Shown here in pieces: positions 1-11,357 of a stretch of 64,000 nucleotides of DNA. The DNA comes from Usnea hakonensis. Lineage: Eukaryota > Ascomycota > Lecanoromycetes > Lecanorales > Parmeliaceae. The notes under the pieces were generated by a model. The model made no database searches and had not been told where the DNA came from. It saw only the letters and a list, made by a program, of their open reading frames with translations. The stretch spans positions 1 through 64,000 of the forward strand of contig BLJB01000230.1 in NCBI GenBank assembly GCA_013423325.1, given 5' to 3'. Made by a program: the position numbers and the translations under genes. Each line of letters opens with the position of its first letter. Within the stretch, counting starts at the first letter, position 1.

Positions 1-1141
1 CCCCCCCCCCAAAGCCAATCCCAGTCCCAGTCCCAGTCCAGTCCAATCCTAACCCCAACATAACAATACGCATATTTCTTTTTCTTTGGTGCTGACACTA
101 AACAATCGGAAAAGAAAGGGAAAGGAAGGAAGGAAGGAAGGAAGGAAAGGGAGATGGATTTGGAAATAGACGCGATAATGGACGGTAGGAAAATGAGACT
201 GAGATTGAGAGTGAGACTGAGAGTGAGAGTGGGAGTGAGAGTGGGAGTGGGAGAGGGCGGTAACTAGGTGTAGGTAGGTAGGTATCGAGATAGATAGGAT
301 TACCTCAGGTAGAGGGAAGGAGGGAAGGAGGGAGGGAGAGAGGGAGGGAGGGAGGGAGAGAGGGAGGGAGGGAGGGAGAGAGTGCATACTCCCTCATGAG
401 ATGCGATATCACACTTTCCATCTCACCATATCTATGCAGAAACACACACACCATGATTTACAACTCTACGTAAGGTAGTAGATGTAGATGTAGATGTGAT
501 GAGTGTAATAAGGTGGAGGTGGGTAGATATGTATGTGTGTGTGTGCTCGGTGCGGTGCGCTGCGCTAGCTCGCAGTGCGTATGTATGTATGTATGCGAGT
601 AAGGTAAGCCGGAGGGAGATGGAGACTTCGATATGCCATGTTGTGTATGTATATGGTTGTACTAGGTAGGGTAGGATAGGGTATGTGTGTGATATGTGAG
701 ATGTGGGTATGTGCTGATGTGCTGATGTGTTATGGTTTTGGGGAAGTATGTTGTAGGGATAGGGGATACGTTATAGGGATAGGGCAAGGGAGGAGGGAAG
801 GAGAAGGCGGTGGGTGCGTAGGAGAGAATAGCGTGACGAGTTTCGTTTTTGGGATTTCGGGGAGAAGAGTGAGGGTATGTGAAAGGGTATGGGAATATGT
901 TGGAGTGGCCTTTTGCAGGTGCTGCTATCCTTTAGTTTGGGGTGGATGTGGAGAAAGGGTAGAGGGAGTATGCAGGGAAGGTCTCTGTATCTGTCTGGGA
1001 GAGTTGTGTACTCCGTAGATAAAGCGGGTTATCAGGTTGAAACGACAATATGACGGTGGGGCCTCAACTGTCGGCATTATCCCCTCCACGTCCTCCTTCA
1101 ACTCCAGTCACATGCAGACCAAGCCATCATCACTCAACAAC
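1..1141. repeat. Gene-free, microsatellite-rich stretch
   Basis: No convincing gene is seen here. The stretch holds a poly-C start, a GGAA run near 122-150, GTGAGA/GTGGGA variants near 190-255, GGGA/GGGAGA runs near 305-382, and GTAT and GT runs near 530-600. The short open frames in it are made of these simple repeats. Confidence 0.6.
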
Positions 1142-1687
1142 CTACCCACCACCAATCGTAACTCCACCCGCCACCCGATCAACCACCCCATCCACAACCC
1201 TCAACCCAATATAAAGCCCCAACGTCCCCGCCGCATTCCACCAAGCCTGATCATAAAGCCCCGTATACCCCCTCGTACTCAACCGGAACATGACCGCCGA
1301 CCAATCCCTTATAAATTCCCAGCTCATACCCTCGCTCGACCCGTCCCGGGCCGCGAAGCGCAATTGGAAGGCGCCCCACCGGAGGATGAGATCGGCCTGC
1401 GGGGGCGGGAGGGTGTGCATCCAGGATGAGATGCAGCGGGCGTGGATTTCGGAGTAGAAGTCTGCGAGGAGAGAAGCGGCGGGGGCTTCGGGGATGAGCA
1501 CGGTGAGGTGACTGGTGCTTTGGAGGTAGAGGTTGTTGAGGGAGAAAGGGGGGTTGCGTTTTTGGATGGTTAGGGTTGTCGTGGTGTTGGTGGTGGCAGA
1601 GGAGACTGGGATCGCGGCGTAGGGTGTGATGATAGCAGAGAGGAGGATTAGGGTGGTGACGCTCAGTAGCGAAGAAGGGAAGCGCAT
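1142..1687 (-). CDS. Small secreted protein (family member A)
   Basis: A single exon of 181 aa. The ATG at 1687 is chosen because the upstream in-frame start is only a TTG. The protein opens with MRFPSSLLSV followed by a hydrophobic core ending near residue 28, which looks like a signal peptide. A Thr-rich stretch and a KR pair, a possible propeptide cleavage site, come next. The mature part has no enzyme motif I recognise. Its plan is a beta-like segment near residue 57 (LTVLIPE), then an MSWEF..WSAVMF segment and an LGLYIGLRV end. This resembles the genes at 25847-26477 and 30937-31606, which I infer to be diverged relatives. Function unknown; probably an extracellular protein of the small-secreted-protein class. 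Confidence 0.6.
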   Translation of the reverse strand: MRFPSSLLSVTTLILLSAIITPYAAIPVSSATTNTTTTLTIQKRNPPFSLNNLYLQSTSHLTVLIPEAPAASLLADFYSEIHARCISSWMHTLPPPQADLILRWGAFQLRFAARDGSSEGMSWEFIRDWSAVMFRLSTRGYTGLYDQAWWNAAGTLGLYIGLRVVDGVVDRVAGGVTIGGG

Positions 1688-2388
1688 TGCTGTGGATGAA
1701 TAGGTCTCGTTCTCGACGGCTGTTCTCGTCAATTAATCCACGTCTTTCGTCTTTCCATAGCGTCGTTTTCTCGTCTCTTACCACTGCACACCGGCTGGAG
1801 ATATAAGCAATGCTCTTGTATTTCTGCCCCGAGGTACGCAGAAGGCTGGTGCATTATTGTTATTTGATCTGATCGCAGAGCAAGTACGAAACTCCTCTTG
1901 CGCGTGCCCAAACCGCTCGTGCGTGCTCCTGAATTCCACTCAAAATAATGAATCGACTTACCCTTTGCGCTTGTGCATCTCCGGAACATTTGTATGCAGG
2001 TGCGCACGGGGGCTAGTCTCTTACCGCAAAGCAATCTTGGGACACAACCATATGGATATATAGGACGATGGAGTCATTTGTGTGGAGTGGCAGCAGAGCG
2101 ATGGTGCTGTAACGTTAGACGCATAAAAGCGACGAGCTTTGTGTCGAAGAGACGTTCGAAAAGAAGAGATGGGATTAGAAGAAGCGACGTCAGCCCTCGG
2201 GCCCTCGAAAAGCCATTGACGCTGCAGTCTCAGCGCTTGCGCAATGGTGGCCACCTCTTGCAACAACATTGACAATGGTGATCAATCTGGAAAAACGATT
2301 TCAGCGTATCTACAGAGCAAATTTTGCAACCATCTCTTTCTCATTTCGATTCGTTACTTCGTCGATACTTCCAGTGGAGCATTTGTAT
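1688..2388. other. Intergenic, nothing recognised
   Basis: About 700 bases between the small secreted gene and the 3' end of the aldo-keto reductase gene. Short overlapping frames on both strands show no domain or splice pattern. Confidence 0.5.
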
Positions 2389-3507
2389 TCAGGCGTCCTC
2401 AAGACCTTGGTAAAGAGGCACGCCCCACCCCTCGCTCGGATTATTGAACCTCTTCAAATACTTCTTGCCCAGCTTCTTAATCGTAATGTAGTCCTCCTCT
2501 TTTAGTTTACAGTTGGCCGAGTTAAAGTTCTCCTTGATCCTGTCGGCATGCTGGCTCTTGGGTATGACACTGGTACCCCTGTCCATGCCCCAAGCCAGTG
2601 CCACTTGCGCATTCGTACATCCACGCTCTTTCGCAATTTCTGTGATATCCTTGTTCACCAGCAGGGATGGCGGAGTCTCCTTGGTCTTGCCTGATGAATC
2701 GTAAATAGGGTTCAGGTTCGCTAGGGGAGAGTAGGCGGTTAGGCTGATGCCGTGATCTTTGTGCCATTGTATGAAGTCGGCTTGTTGGAGATAGGGATGG
2801 AGTTCGAACTGGTGAACAGCGGGCTTGACGGTTGTTTGGCGGAGAAGTTGTTTCAATTGATGAGGCGAGAAGTTGGAGACGCCAATGTGGCGAACTTTGC
2901 CAGTATCGAGGAGCCTCTCCATGGCGAGCCAGGTCTGCGTAACATTGTCAGCACTACTTGTGAGACACCCGAGGCATGTTTGGGGTCCCACGTCGACGTA
3001 GTCAATGTAATTTTTCCCGCCTGATGAGGCGACAGGCCAATGCATTAGATAGAGATCGAGATATTCAAGGCCCAAGTCGCTCAGTGTCTTATCGAGTGCT
3101 TGCTCAACCTGATTACTCTGGTGGCTAGAGTGTTGATGCGTCAGTATCAATATACGTTCGAAAGCCAAGCCACAGGCAAGAAGAACGTACTGATCGTTCC
3201 ATAGCTTTGATGTGATCCAGACACTAGATCGATCGAGTCCAATAGTCTCCAACCCATCCTTGATGCCATTGCCTACTTCTTTCTCATTGCCATAGATTGC
3301 CGCGCAATCCACATGTCGATATCCAGTCTGAAGTGCCACTGAGACTGCCTCTGAGGCATTGGATTTATCGAGTCTCCATGTTCCGAAGCCCAGTAGAGGA
3401 ATGGAATCGATAGAGAGAGAATTGCTGGGAGCCAAAGGGAGTTGCTCCTGGGCACGGGATAGGCCGAGGAGGAGTAGAGCAACAGTGGAGAACTTCGCAA
3501 TGGCCAT
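2389..3507 (-). CDS. Aldo-keto reductase with N-terminal signal peptide
   Basis: NAD(P)H-dependent reductase of the AKR superfamily (TIM barrel, carbonyl to alcohol). Exons are 3507-3191 and 3124-2389. The 66-nt intron (GTACGT donor, TACTGAC branch, CTCTAG acceptor) contains no stop, so an unspliced read adds 22 foreign residues. Splicing restores the family block KLWNDHHQ and gives 350 aa. The catalytic tetrad is visible: Asp and Tyr in HVDCAAIYGNE, Lys in ITSKLW, His in LMHWPV. The cofactor-phosphate motif IPKSQHADRIKEN is near the C terminus. Unusually, the protein begins with MAIAKFSTVALLLLGLSRAQ, which reads as a secretory signal, whereas most AKRs are cytosolic. Substrate is not predictable; glycerol or aldehyde reductases are the closest in pattern. 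Confidence 0.9.
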   Translation of the reverse strand: MAIAKFSTVALLLLGLSRAQEQLPLAPSNSLSIDSIPLLGFGTWRLDKSNASEAVSVALQTGYRHVDCAAIYGNEKEVGNGIKDGLETIGLDRSSVWITSKLWNDQYVLLACGLAFERILILTHQHSSHQSNQVEQALDKTLSDLGLEYLDLYLMHWPVASSGGKNYIDYVDVGPQTCLGCLTSSADNVTQTWLAMERLLDTGKVRHIGVSNFSPHQLKQLLRQTTVKPAVHQFELHPYLQQADFIQWHKDHGISLTAYSPLANLNPIYDSSGKTKETPPSLLVNKDITEIAKERGCTNAQVALAWGMDRGTSVIPKSQHADRIKENFNSANCKLKEEDYITIKKLGKKYLKRFNNPSEGWGVPLYQGLEDA

Positions 3508-4228
3508 AGTCTAGAGACTCATAAGGTGTATAGCTTTCATTGATATATTCGATGAAATGAAGAAATGAAGACGAGAAGATATTCGATTTGCAGACTTCTC
3601 CGCATCTTGGTGATGTCATCTTCATACGGAGTCTTTGGCGCCGAGGCTCCGGTCGATATCACATTCAGATTTACTCTTATGAGCAGTGCTTACCTTACAC
3701 AATCATGTTCAGTCACGGCCCCTGGGTTGACTACATTGACCATTGATCATTGATCATTCTTTGTTGTTGTTAGATTAACGCGATAATGACCACCACCACA
3801 TCCTTCCATCCCGCTGTCTTCTCGCTGCCTGCCCTAATCTAAGGCTCCCATGCGCGACAATCTCCATCTCCGCTATTGCATGATAACCGCTTCATCCTCC
3901 TGTGGCTGTCCTTGTATCTACCGCCGCACTCAAATCGTCATCAGCCGTACGCTCTCCCGACCATAGGAGGAGCAGAAGGTGCACAAGAAGAGATGGAGTA
4001 CACACCGTTGAAGAACCAATAAGGCAGGATGAAACTCGCAGTTGATGCAACTACATTGGCCCATCACCTACAGTACACCTCCCATAATGGATGAGCCGAT
4101 CATGCTTGTTCCTACGAGGCTACACGTAATGGCTATCATCAGCTACGATGTTCAATGCAGGAGCTAGGGCAAACAAGTATTTTACATAGTGCAACAAGGA
4201 TCCATGACCGAGAGGCTCCCTGACCACG
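3508..4228. other. Intergenic, nothing recognised
   Basis: About 720 bases upstream of the aldo-keto reductase and downstream of the bZIP gene. It contains the AKR promoter and the bZIP 3' flank. A short TTGATCATTGATCATT repeat lies near 3741-3758. No coding pattern is seen. Confidence 0.5.
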
Positions 4229-5186
4229 TCAAGCTATTTCTTCCAGGATACATCCGCTCAAGTCCGGCACAGTCAACGGACCTTCACCCCTTTCTGATCT
4301 CCAGAAATTTGAACAGCGAATGGTCTCATCATCGATCAACCACGCCCACTTCGTCATGAATGCCTGTGATATCTCCCACGCTGTGTGTGTACCGCATTAG
4401 CTTTGACAAAAAGAGAGGGAATTCAGATTCTACATACCAAGCGCGTTCCACGACTGAGAACCCCAAATTGTGAAAGCGCCACTATGCATCTCATAGCAAA
4501 GCTGTTCCTCTTGCTCGTCGGTCACGTTAGAGAGAAGAATGTTATCCCTCAGCGACCGAGGAGCAATGATATCCAGATACGGATGATGTGGTATGGACAA
4601 TTGAAGTGGCGTGGGGTTCAAGTCATGCGGCGCAAAAGCTGGGTACGGATTCAGTGTTGTCCATGGCGAGAGGGCATAATCGTTGGAAAGTAGGAACGGA
4701 TCTAAAGCCAGCATTTCTGCATTCTGGACGAAGGCTCGAAGTACAGAATATTCTATAAGATTGATGTAAAGATGCTCGGCAAGCCCCGGGTTTATGAAGA
4801 TGGATTGGATCTTGTCGTCAACATCATCTTGAAGATTCGGGGAGGCGCTGGATAATGGCGCGCAGAGCTCTTTCGGAATATGACTTGACGCCTTTGTGTA
4901 AAGGTTTGCACTCACAGTGCTGGTAGCTACCTCGGAAAATCCGGCTATGTCAGCTGTCTCCTTTGAGCAAATACTCGTGTTCTCTTTATGTTTCCCGTGC
5001 TTCGCTCCGTTCTTTCCTAGCTATCTGGTCAGCTTCGGGCAAATCAAAACGCAGTGCTGGAGAAATACGGCTTTTCCTCTTTGCTAGTCTGTCTTGTATC
5101 CTCTTCCTAAGTGCTTTGTCTTCTACTTTCGTCCAATCGTCTTCTTCGCTTTTGCTGTACTTTAATCTGACCTCTAGATCACTCAT
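4229..5186 (-). CDS. bZIP transcription factor with DUF3425 domain
   Basis: Predicted nuclear transcription regulator of 282 aa. Exons are 5186-5069, 5016-4438 and 4380-4229. The 52-nt first intron (GTATTT..GCTAG) and 57-nt second intron (GTATGT..ACACAG) restore one frame. The basic region RKRIQDRLAKRKSRKNG lies at about residues 25-41; no clear leucine heptad follows, as is common in this subfamily. The DUF3425 part carries HPYLDIIAPRSLRDN, then WGSQSWNAL and, after the last intron, WEISQAFMTKWAWLIDDE and SNFWRSERGE. The start ATG at 5186 is preferred over an upstream GTG. The gene is divergent from the SDR at 5469, with 282 bases between the starts, so it may control that gene; this is inference. 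Confidence 0.85.
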
Positions 5187-5468
5187 TTTGTTTGCGCAGA
5201 ATTTCAATTTGCCATATCGGTGTTTATCATCGCTCACAATCTGTCAAGAGAGAAGAATGACGGGGACACAAGCCACAAGGCTGTCAGAAATGTCAGAAAT
5301 TAGCGTCAATCCCTGCCAAGACCAAGATATGCTTCTCCACTAGCAGTATATATAGTCCACCTTACTGTGCAATCTTTGCATCCACTGGCCGTCTCTTTCT
5401 AGCTGGTACGAGTATTTGAATCCATCAAGTTTGGCTGTGCTATCCTCTTTGTTCATTTCTATATCGCC
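5187..5468. promoter_or_regulatory. Shared bidirectional promoter region
   Basis: The 282 bases between the divergent ATGs of the bZIP/DUF3425 gene and the SDR gene must hold both promoters. A TATATATAG stretch lies near 5346-5354 on the SDR side. No binding motif was identified. Confidence 0.5.
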
Positions 5469-6859
5469 ATGCTCTCGGAAAGATTCACTCCGTTCCAAAC
5501 CCAAGACATACCCAACCTAAGTGACTACGTCGCCATTGTCACTGGAGGTACGCTGTTCAAAGCAGGTCTACCAACGTCAGCCACTTACCCTTGTACTTGC
5601 AGGTAATTCAGGCATCGGTTACGAAACAACACTCCAGCTTGCCCTGCATGGCGCTCGCGTCTACATCGCTGGCCGCTCGCCAGGGAGAATGAATAAGGCC
5701 ATGGAGCAGATGAGAGCATCCAGCGTAAAGCAACTCGACCTTCACATGCTCGAGATGGATCTGCAAAGTTTAACGAGCGTGAAAGAAGCGGCGGAAGCTT
5801 TCAAGAAACAAGAGTCGCGACTTGATCTTCTGATTAACAATGCTGGCGTGAGAACCCTTTCGGCAGCCACAAACAAACTATGGAATATGTAACCTGCTAA
5901 AAGTCATCGCCCAACGCAGATCATGGCAGTCCCGTATGAACTCACGGTCGACGGCTTCGAAACAACATGGCAAACCAACCATCTCAGTCCCTTTCTCTTC
6001 ACCAAGATCCTCATCCCAGTCCTCGAGTCCACCGCTGCTTCTGGCAGTTCCAAGGATCGAGTCCGCATCATCAACGTCTCCGCCGACGCAGCGGTATTAC
6101 CGCCTGCCCCCAAAACACTGGACCTCGCACGTCCAAACCTGGATTACCTCACCGGTGCCATGAGCGCGTGGTAAGTCGGTCGAACGGCCTCTCATTCCAC
6201 TATCCAGGAAAGGCGGAAGATCTTTGATTGCTCAAAACCATACCCTCCAACTCTGATCTTGATTCTCTAGGAAACGTTACTGCCACAGCAAAATCGCCAA
6301 CATCATTCACGCCCGCGCCCTGAATGACCGTCTCCGCAGCAAGGGCATATCCGCCTACAGCGTACATCCCGGCATCGTAGCCACCAACCTGCAGACCGCC
6401 GTTCCGGGCTCCTTCGGCACGTTCCTACGGCACATGGTACGCTGGTACGTATAAAACACAACAATATAAACCCCCTCTCTTTTCGCGAATTGGTTCCCGC
6501 ACCACCGCTTCCCCATTTCTCCCTTCCCTTCCCTTCCCATATCCACCCCTCCCACACAACCCCTCCCCAAACCCAGAAACATCAACCAACTGACCCCACC
6601 CCCTTCTTCTCGGCCTTCTTCCAGGAACCTTATCCCCGGCACCCTCCCTCCAACGTCAGCGTGCACATCGACGCTCTTTTGCGCTGTCAGCCCAAGGGCT
6701 GTCGTTCATAGCGGGGGGTATTTTGCGCCGTTTGGGAAGCTGGATCGGAGGCCTGAGGGGCGGTGGGAGGAGGGGAAGGGGATTGGGAAGGGGGTGAGGG
6801 GTGGAGGAATTGTGGAGAGGTTGTGGGTGGAGAGCGAGAGGATGCTTGAGGGTCTGTAG
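5469..6859 (+). CDS. Short-chain dehydrogenase/reductase
   Basis: NAD(P)-dependent SDR (Rossmann fold) of 327 aa in five exons: 5469-5547, 5603-5847, 5920-6170, 6271-6444 and 6625-6859. Every junction keeps frame and rebuilds a family motif. The cofactor loop TGGNSGIG spans the first junction, and NNAG sits at the second. The catalytic Tyr-Lys pair is in YCHSK, just after the third junction, with an upstream INVSADAA strand. The VHPGIVATNL segment follows. It resembles the retinol-dehydrogenase/WW-oxidoreductase-like fungal SDRs. Substrate unknown. It is transcribed away from the bZIP/DUF3425 gene. The last intron, 180 nt, is pyrimidine-rich and the least certain boundary. Confidence 0.88.
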
Positions 6860-7519
6860 GCCTTCTTTAGGGAAAAAGGATTATAGTTCGTTTGTATATA
6901 CCATGAATTTCGATTTGAAATCGAGGTACAACATCCAGAGAAGACCTTGTTGTTTTCTCATCATGACAGCATGTATGAAATACCTTATAGATGCAGATAC
7001 GCAGCACTAGCATCCCCATAAATAACCATAGCATAGCCCCTTCTTCGAAACATCTTCCACCCTCCTTCCTTCCTTCCTTCCCTACCTACCTACCTACCTA
7101 CCTACACAGGAGCGAGCGAGTGAGAGTGAGAGAGGGAGAGACAAAGAGCGAGTGAGAGTGAGAGAGAACGAGAGGGAGAAAAGAGGGGGGGGAAGAAAGA
7201 AAAAAAGGCCTGCCCCAACCAACCGCCTCGTTTTCTTTAAGGGAGGGGAAGGAAGTAAGTATTATAAATCATCTCATATCCTAAATATAAATCATACGTC
7301 GTACACATCACCCTTTCCACAACGCTGCCATCAGTGTTTTAAAGAGAGAGAGAGAGCGCCAAACTTGATCCATTTCAATATACTTTCAACAAAGTCAACC
7401 CATTTGCCATCCATCTCCAATTTTCCAATTATATCATCGCAACACTTCAAGTCCCCTCCTATCCCGCCCAGCCCAGGCTCTTATCTTCCCCCCTCCCCCT
7501 CCCCCATCACCCCCACACC
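6860..7519. repeat. Intergenic with CCTA and GAGA microsatellites
   Basis: This gene-free stretch separates the SDR from the receptor gene; both genes end here (convergent). CTTC/CCTA runs lie near 7065-7108, and GAGT/GAGA purine-rich DNA near 7108-7190. Pyrimidine-rich DNA follows to 7540. No gene is seen. Confidence 0.55.
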
Positions 7520-8987
7520 TCACCTTCTCCACCCACTCCACTCCAAATGTTCCTCCACCATCTCCCTCGCCCCCTCATCGCTACTATGACTAACCTGCTT
7601 CCTGATAGCCTCCCCGCTCTCGAGCTCGCTGCCGCAATGGCTGCCGCTTCTCAAAAGATAGCTTTCGTTCCACGTCCTAGGTGCGCGCCAGCTGCTGCGG
7701 TGGGCTGCAGGGATGGGGGGCGGTTCGAGGGTGTTGTTAATGTTATTAGGATTGCGGAATTTTTTATTCTTCTTGTTGTTGTTGTTTTGAAGGGGGTTGG
7801 GGTTCAACGAGGGTGGCGAGTTGCCGGGGCGCAGGTACAGGGACATTTTGGGGGAGAGGTGGTTGCAGAAGGCGGCTGTGGCGGGCATGCAGCCGGCTAG
7901 GATGGCGGCGGCTAGTTCGCCGGCGGACCAGAGGGCGGGGGGTTGGAGGTTGTATGTTTTGTCGGGGCTGCCGGTGTGGAAGGAGACGACGAGGCGCATT
8001 ATGGAGCAGATGCAGGTGCTGTTGGGGGGTAAGGGGTGTTAGCGAGTGAGGTCTTTTTGGGGGGGAGAATTGGTGCTTTTGATGGGGGAGTTGGGTAATG
8101 GGTGACGGGGGAAGTGTGGGGAGGGGAGAAGTTGCATACAAGAGACCGACTGCGAAGATGGCCAAGACGCCGATTTTGCGCCTGATTGCGATCTTGAGCT
8201 TGGAGATGCGCTGGAGGGGGAGGAGGAGGATGGAAAAGTCGGAGACGACGTTGATGGCGGAGGCGGCTATAAAGGCGGCTTGGAGGTTGATACAGCCGCC
8301 TTTGAGCGTCGGATCCCAGATGCGAGCACGGGGCACGCATTGGAAGACTGTGGCGCCGAGGTAGGGGAAGTAAAAGGCAAAGTTGGCCCAGATGAGGACG
8401 TGGATGAGGTAGTGGGTTTTGCCCGTTCCGGCCGTGTCGAACAAGCGCCGGTACATGAGGAGGATGGACAATTTGGCGAGGAAGATGGCGGGGCTGTAGA
8501 GCATTTCCACTGTGTTTGCTAGCTGGAACAGACGTTGAGTACCCGTGCCATAGCGTGATCTGTTCAAGACAGATGATCTACCTTTGCGAATTCTATAACA
8601 CGACCCAATGGTACATCCCATTGATGAACTCCTCCGCCATATTGGACGACAACGTAGGCGGCTGTGCAATAACCCACCAAGAATGCCCAAGCGGCGGCAG
8701 AAGTGTCTGAGAAGCGTACGCTATTAGCATATCTGACAAGCTATTTGAGATTGATACATACAGTCCGCCCATCCGTGAGACTTGAGGATGACGAATACCG
8801 TGTATAGACGTATCCATATAAATGGAGTACTGACGGCCAAACATATCGGTAAAGTGACATACACCCAATGAGCTTGTGATGGTGGATCAATGAGATTGGG
8901 AATCACTCCAGGCGGAGGTTGCAGGCCTGGCCCAAGGAGCATCGCCTCTGCTGCCGCTGCCATCGCTTCTGCTGTCGCATTCGCCAT
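7520..8987 (-). CDS. PTH11-like fungal rhodopsin-domain membrane receptor
   Basis: Integral membrane protein of 410 aa with the fungal rhodopsin-like seven-helix domain. Exons are 8987-8762, 8706-8582, 8522-8140 and 8018-7520; introns have GTATGT, GTAGAT and GTATGC donors, the third with a CTAAC branch. Hydrophobic helices include WVYVTLPICLAV, AAAWAFLVGY, SPAIFLAKLSILLMYRRLF and VLIWANFAFYFPYL. The family signatures QCVPRARIWDP and the cysteine before INLQAAF are present, followed by SDFSILLLPLQRISKL. The third intron lies in the next helix, and CICSIMRLVVSF follows. The C-terminal tail (about 110 aa) is polar, Asn/Lys-rich and probably cytosolic. In other fungi such receptors sense surfaces, host or nutrient cues; ligand and coupling here are unknown. 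Confidence 0.85.
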
Positions 8988-11357
8988 ACTGACTCTCTGG
9001 GCGATATTGCAGCGCTTCTACGTGACAAGCGGGTCGGGAAGTTTTCATGGGAGGGACCGTCATTGTTATAGGCGATTTCAGGGGATCTCCGCTCTGCTCA
9101 TCTTGCGGTGCGTGACATTTTAGACCTGAGGCCCTGCATGGTATCTTGTGAAGGGTGGATAGTTCCCGATGCCGGTACGTACACGGGACCAATGGTCCAA
9201 TGGAGCATTCTATTCAAAGTCTGTGCCGTGCATCTGTGGCTTCTACCGCTTGGAATACCTACCTTAGTTGACGAGTAATGCACTCCTGATTCTGCACTAT
9301 GTCTTTTGACTTTCATCCCGCCTCCAAGGCCCAAGCTATTTGTTTAGGGCGACGATCGTGAGATGAAACGAGGAGTGGATATCGAGATACAACGGGTCGA
9401 AGGGGTCGAACGGGCGTGAGCTCATATTATAGAGGATGAAAACGTTCGATCGAGAATGCTTGAGACCTATCAATGCATGGCGTGTTCAAAATGCAGTGAT
9501 ATCATGTCGTGTTGCAGAAAACTATGCTGCAAGGGCCCGTGCTCCGTTCGTCAGGCTCCGAAAGCACATCCGAAGAGGACCGCACCGTTGGCGACTCGGC
9601 CAGCGAGGCCGCAAAGCGTACGTCACTGGCTGGCAGTTCTAGCTAATGGGGTGGAATTTGGCGCAAATGTATGCGCGCCAATCAAAAATCTTCGTATCAA
9701 GTCCAGAATGCTTGCTTGGCAATGCCGGGCGTGAAAGCTAAAATACTAGTGCCGCTATCAGTGCAACCTCAATGGAGCTTCTCATGCAGGTGAGTGGCAA
9801 GGAATGTAACCGATATGGCAGTTGGGGTACGTAAGAAGATGACATGATAATGCTAGGCTATGACTTCAGCAAACCCCACTGAGTATAGTGGTGAGGACAA
9901 CCCATGTGGGCAAGCAGAAAAAGAAGTACACTTTACTCCGTATTTTCAATCTCATGAAAAGGCAGAGCAAGGGGGCACTTTTGACACCAATTGTATCTGT
10001 TCGCAGCTGCTTCGAGCCTCTTCGTTTCGAAAACGGAAATGGATGGCTTATTTGAGTTTTTCAGCGACTTATTCCCAGTCAATCAGAATACGTACACAGT
10101 TGTACGAGTTCTTTTCGGCATCTCGCAGGTACCTCAACCGGACGATTTTTCATGACTTTTTTTCCATTTCAATTGTGAACGGATTCCGTCCGCATGCACT
10201 GAAAACACCTGAGACTACAAAAAGGAAAGGATGATGACGAGCCTGAGAAAGTGAAAAATGCTGGAACAGGCATCCTCATTTCCCCAAGTCAAGACGTATA
10301 GGGACAATTTAATGAGGCTTCTGATCAGATGCGGGGCTTGAACAGCAGACGTGGAGGAATTGAGCCTTTACAAGTTGAACGAGCATATCATGATGATGGT
10401 GGTGAAGAGCAGTAAGAGGAAGAGGAAGAAGGTAAGAACAAAGTACTTTCTGTGTATCTTTGAAATTGGAAAGAGAAGCCGAAGAAGCATCGGCTAGAGT
10501 TGTCGACGTTCATAAAATACCCCGCAATCAATTTGTGCAGATTTATGAAAATAATACCTACGGTTGATCATATTGTTTCTCTGACATGTTTGCAGCAGTC
10601 AAATTTGAACCATCCATAGTAATCATTTTCATCTTGGATATATCCACCCTATTACTCCGTCAGCCAGAAGGGCCATGGCCATGGCTATGAATGCAATACA
10701 AATGCTGACGTATTCACCTCGGGATCATCTATCTGCTGCCTGTTTTTCTAGACCATCGGCAATCTCCTTGATGACCGACTTGGACGCTTCAGGAAGGTGG
10801 ACGGACTTTTCCCGTCTGCCTCTGTCGGAGGACCTCGATTTCACGGAAAAAGAAACATTTTTTACCCTCCTCTACGACTCCGCAATGCCTGGACCCTCGG
10901 TTGCGAGCGTTGTCCAAAATCGCTCAATCGTCATCCCCAGATCTTAAAAGGAAAATGTCTGAGGCTCGAAGGATTCATCTGCCTATCGACCTGCTCCATT
11001 CGTACTTGGCATCCCCGCTAATGACGAAAGCTCGGGCAAATCTACTGTACTCGGAAGACAACCAGCATGATTCTGGAAGGTGTTACACCCCTTCACACAT
11101 AATGCTGGAAATCCCCTCGTGGCAAGGCTTTCTTGATGCCTGCATGAGATGTGTTAAGTGGGGCAATGCGCCTTTTCGTAGCCCCGCATAAGAAGCTTCG
11201 AGGCTTGAACGCAGCTCTCAACACCCACCTCCCGAGAGCTTTTAAAGAGCTCCGTGTCTCTCCTATTCTTCTCTTTATTACGCAACATCTCTTGGGTTTG
11301 GTTTTGCAATTACGTCTTCAATCCCTTCTCCTACGGCTGTTGAAGCACTTCGTCAAG
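8988..11357. other. Long intergenic stretch, no convincing gene
   Basis: About 2.4 kb between divergent genes (receptor and carboxypeptidase), so both promoters lie here. One small frame at 9456-9734 (+, 92 codons) encodes a striking cysteine cluster (CMACSKC..SCCRKLCCKGPC) but has no signal peptide. Frames at 9860-10234 and 10901-11191 look random. TC-rich DNA at 11255-11300 just before the carboxypeptidase ATG is typical of a fungal core promoter. Confidence 0.5.

Noticed and set aside
1..400. Telomere or subtelomere end
   Set aside because: Simple purine repeats only; no TTAGGG arrays.
3125..3190. 22 extra residues in the aldo-keto reductase as an insertion
   Set aside because: The stretch has donor, branch and acceptor, and removal restores the family motif.
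7152..7589. 145-codon frame after the SDR
   Set aside because: Built from GAGA and pyrimidine-rich DNA; no domain.
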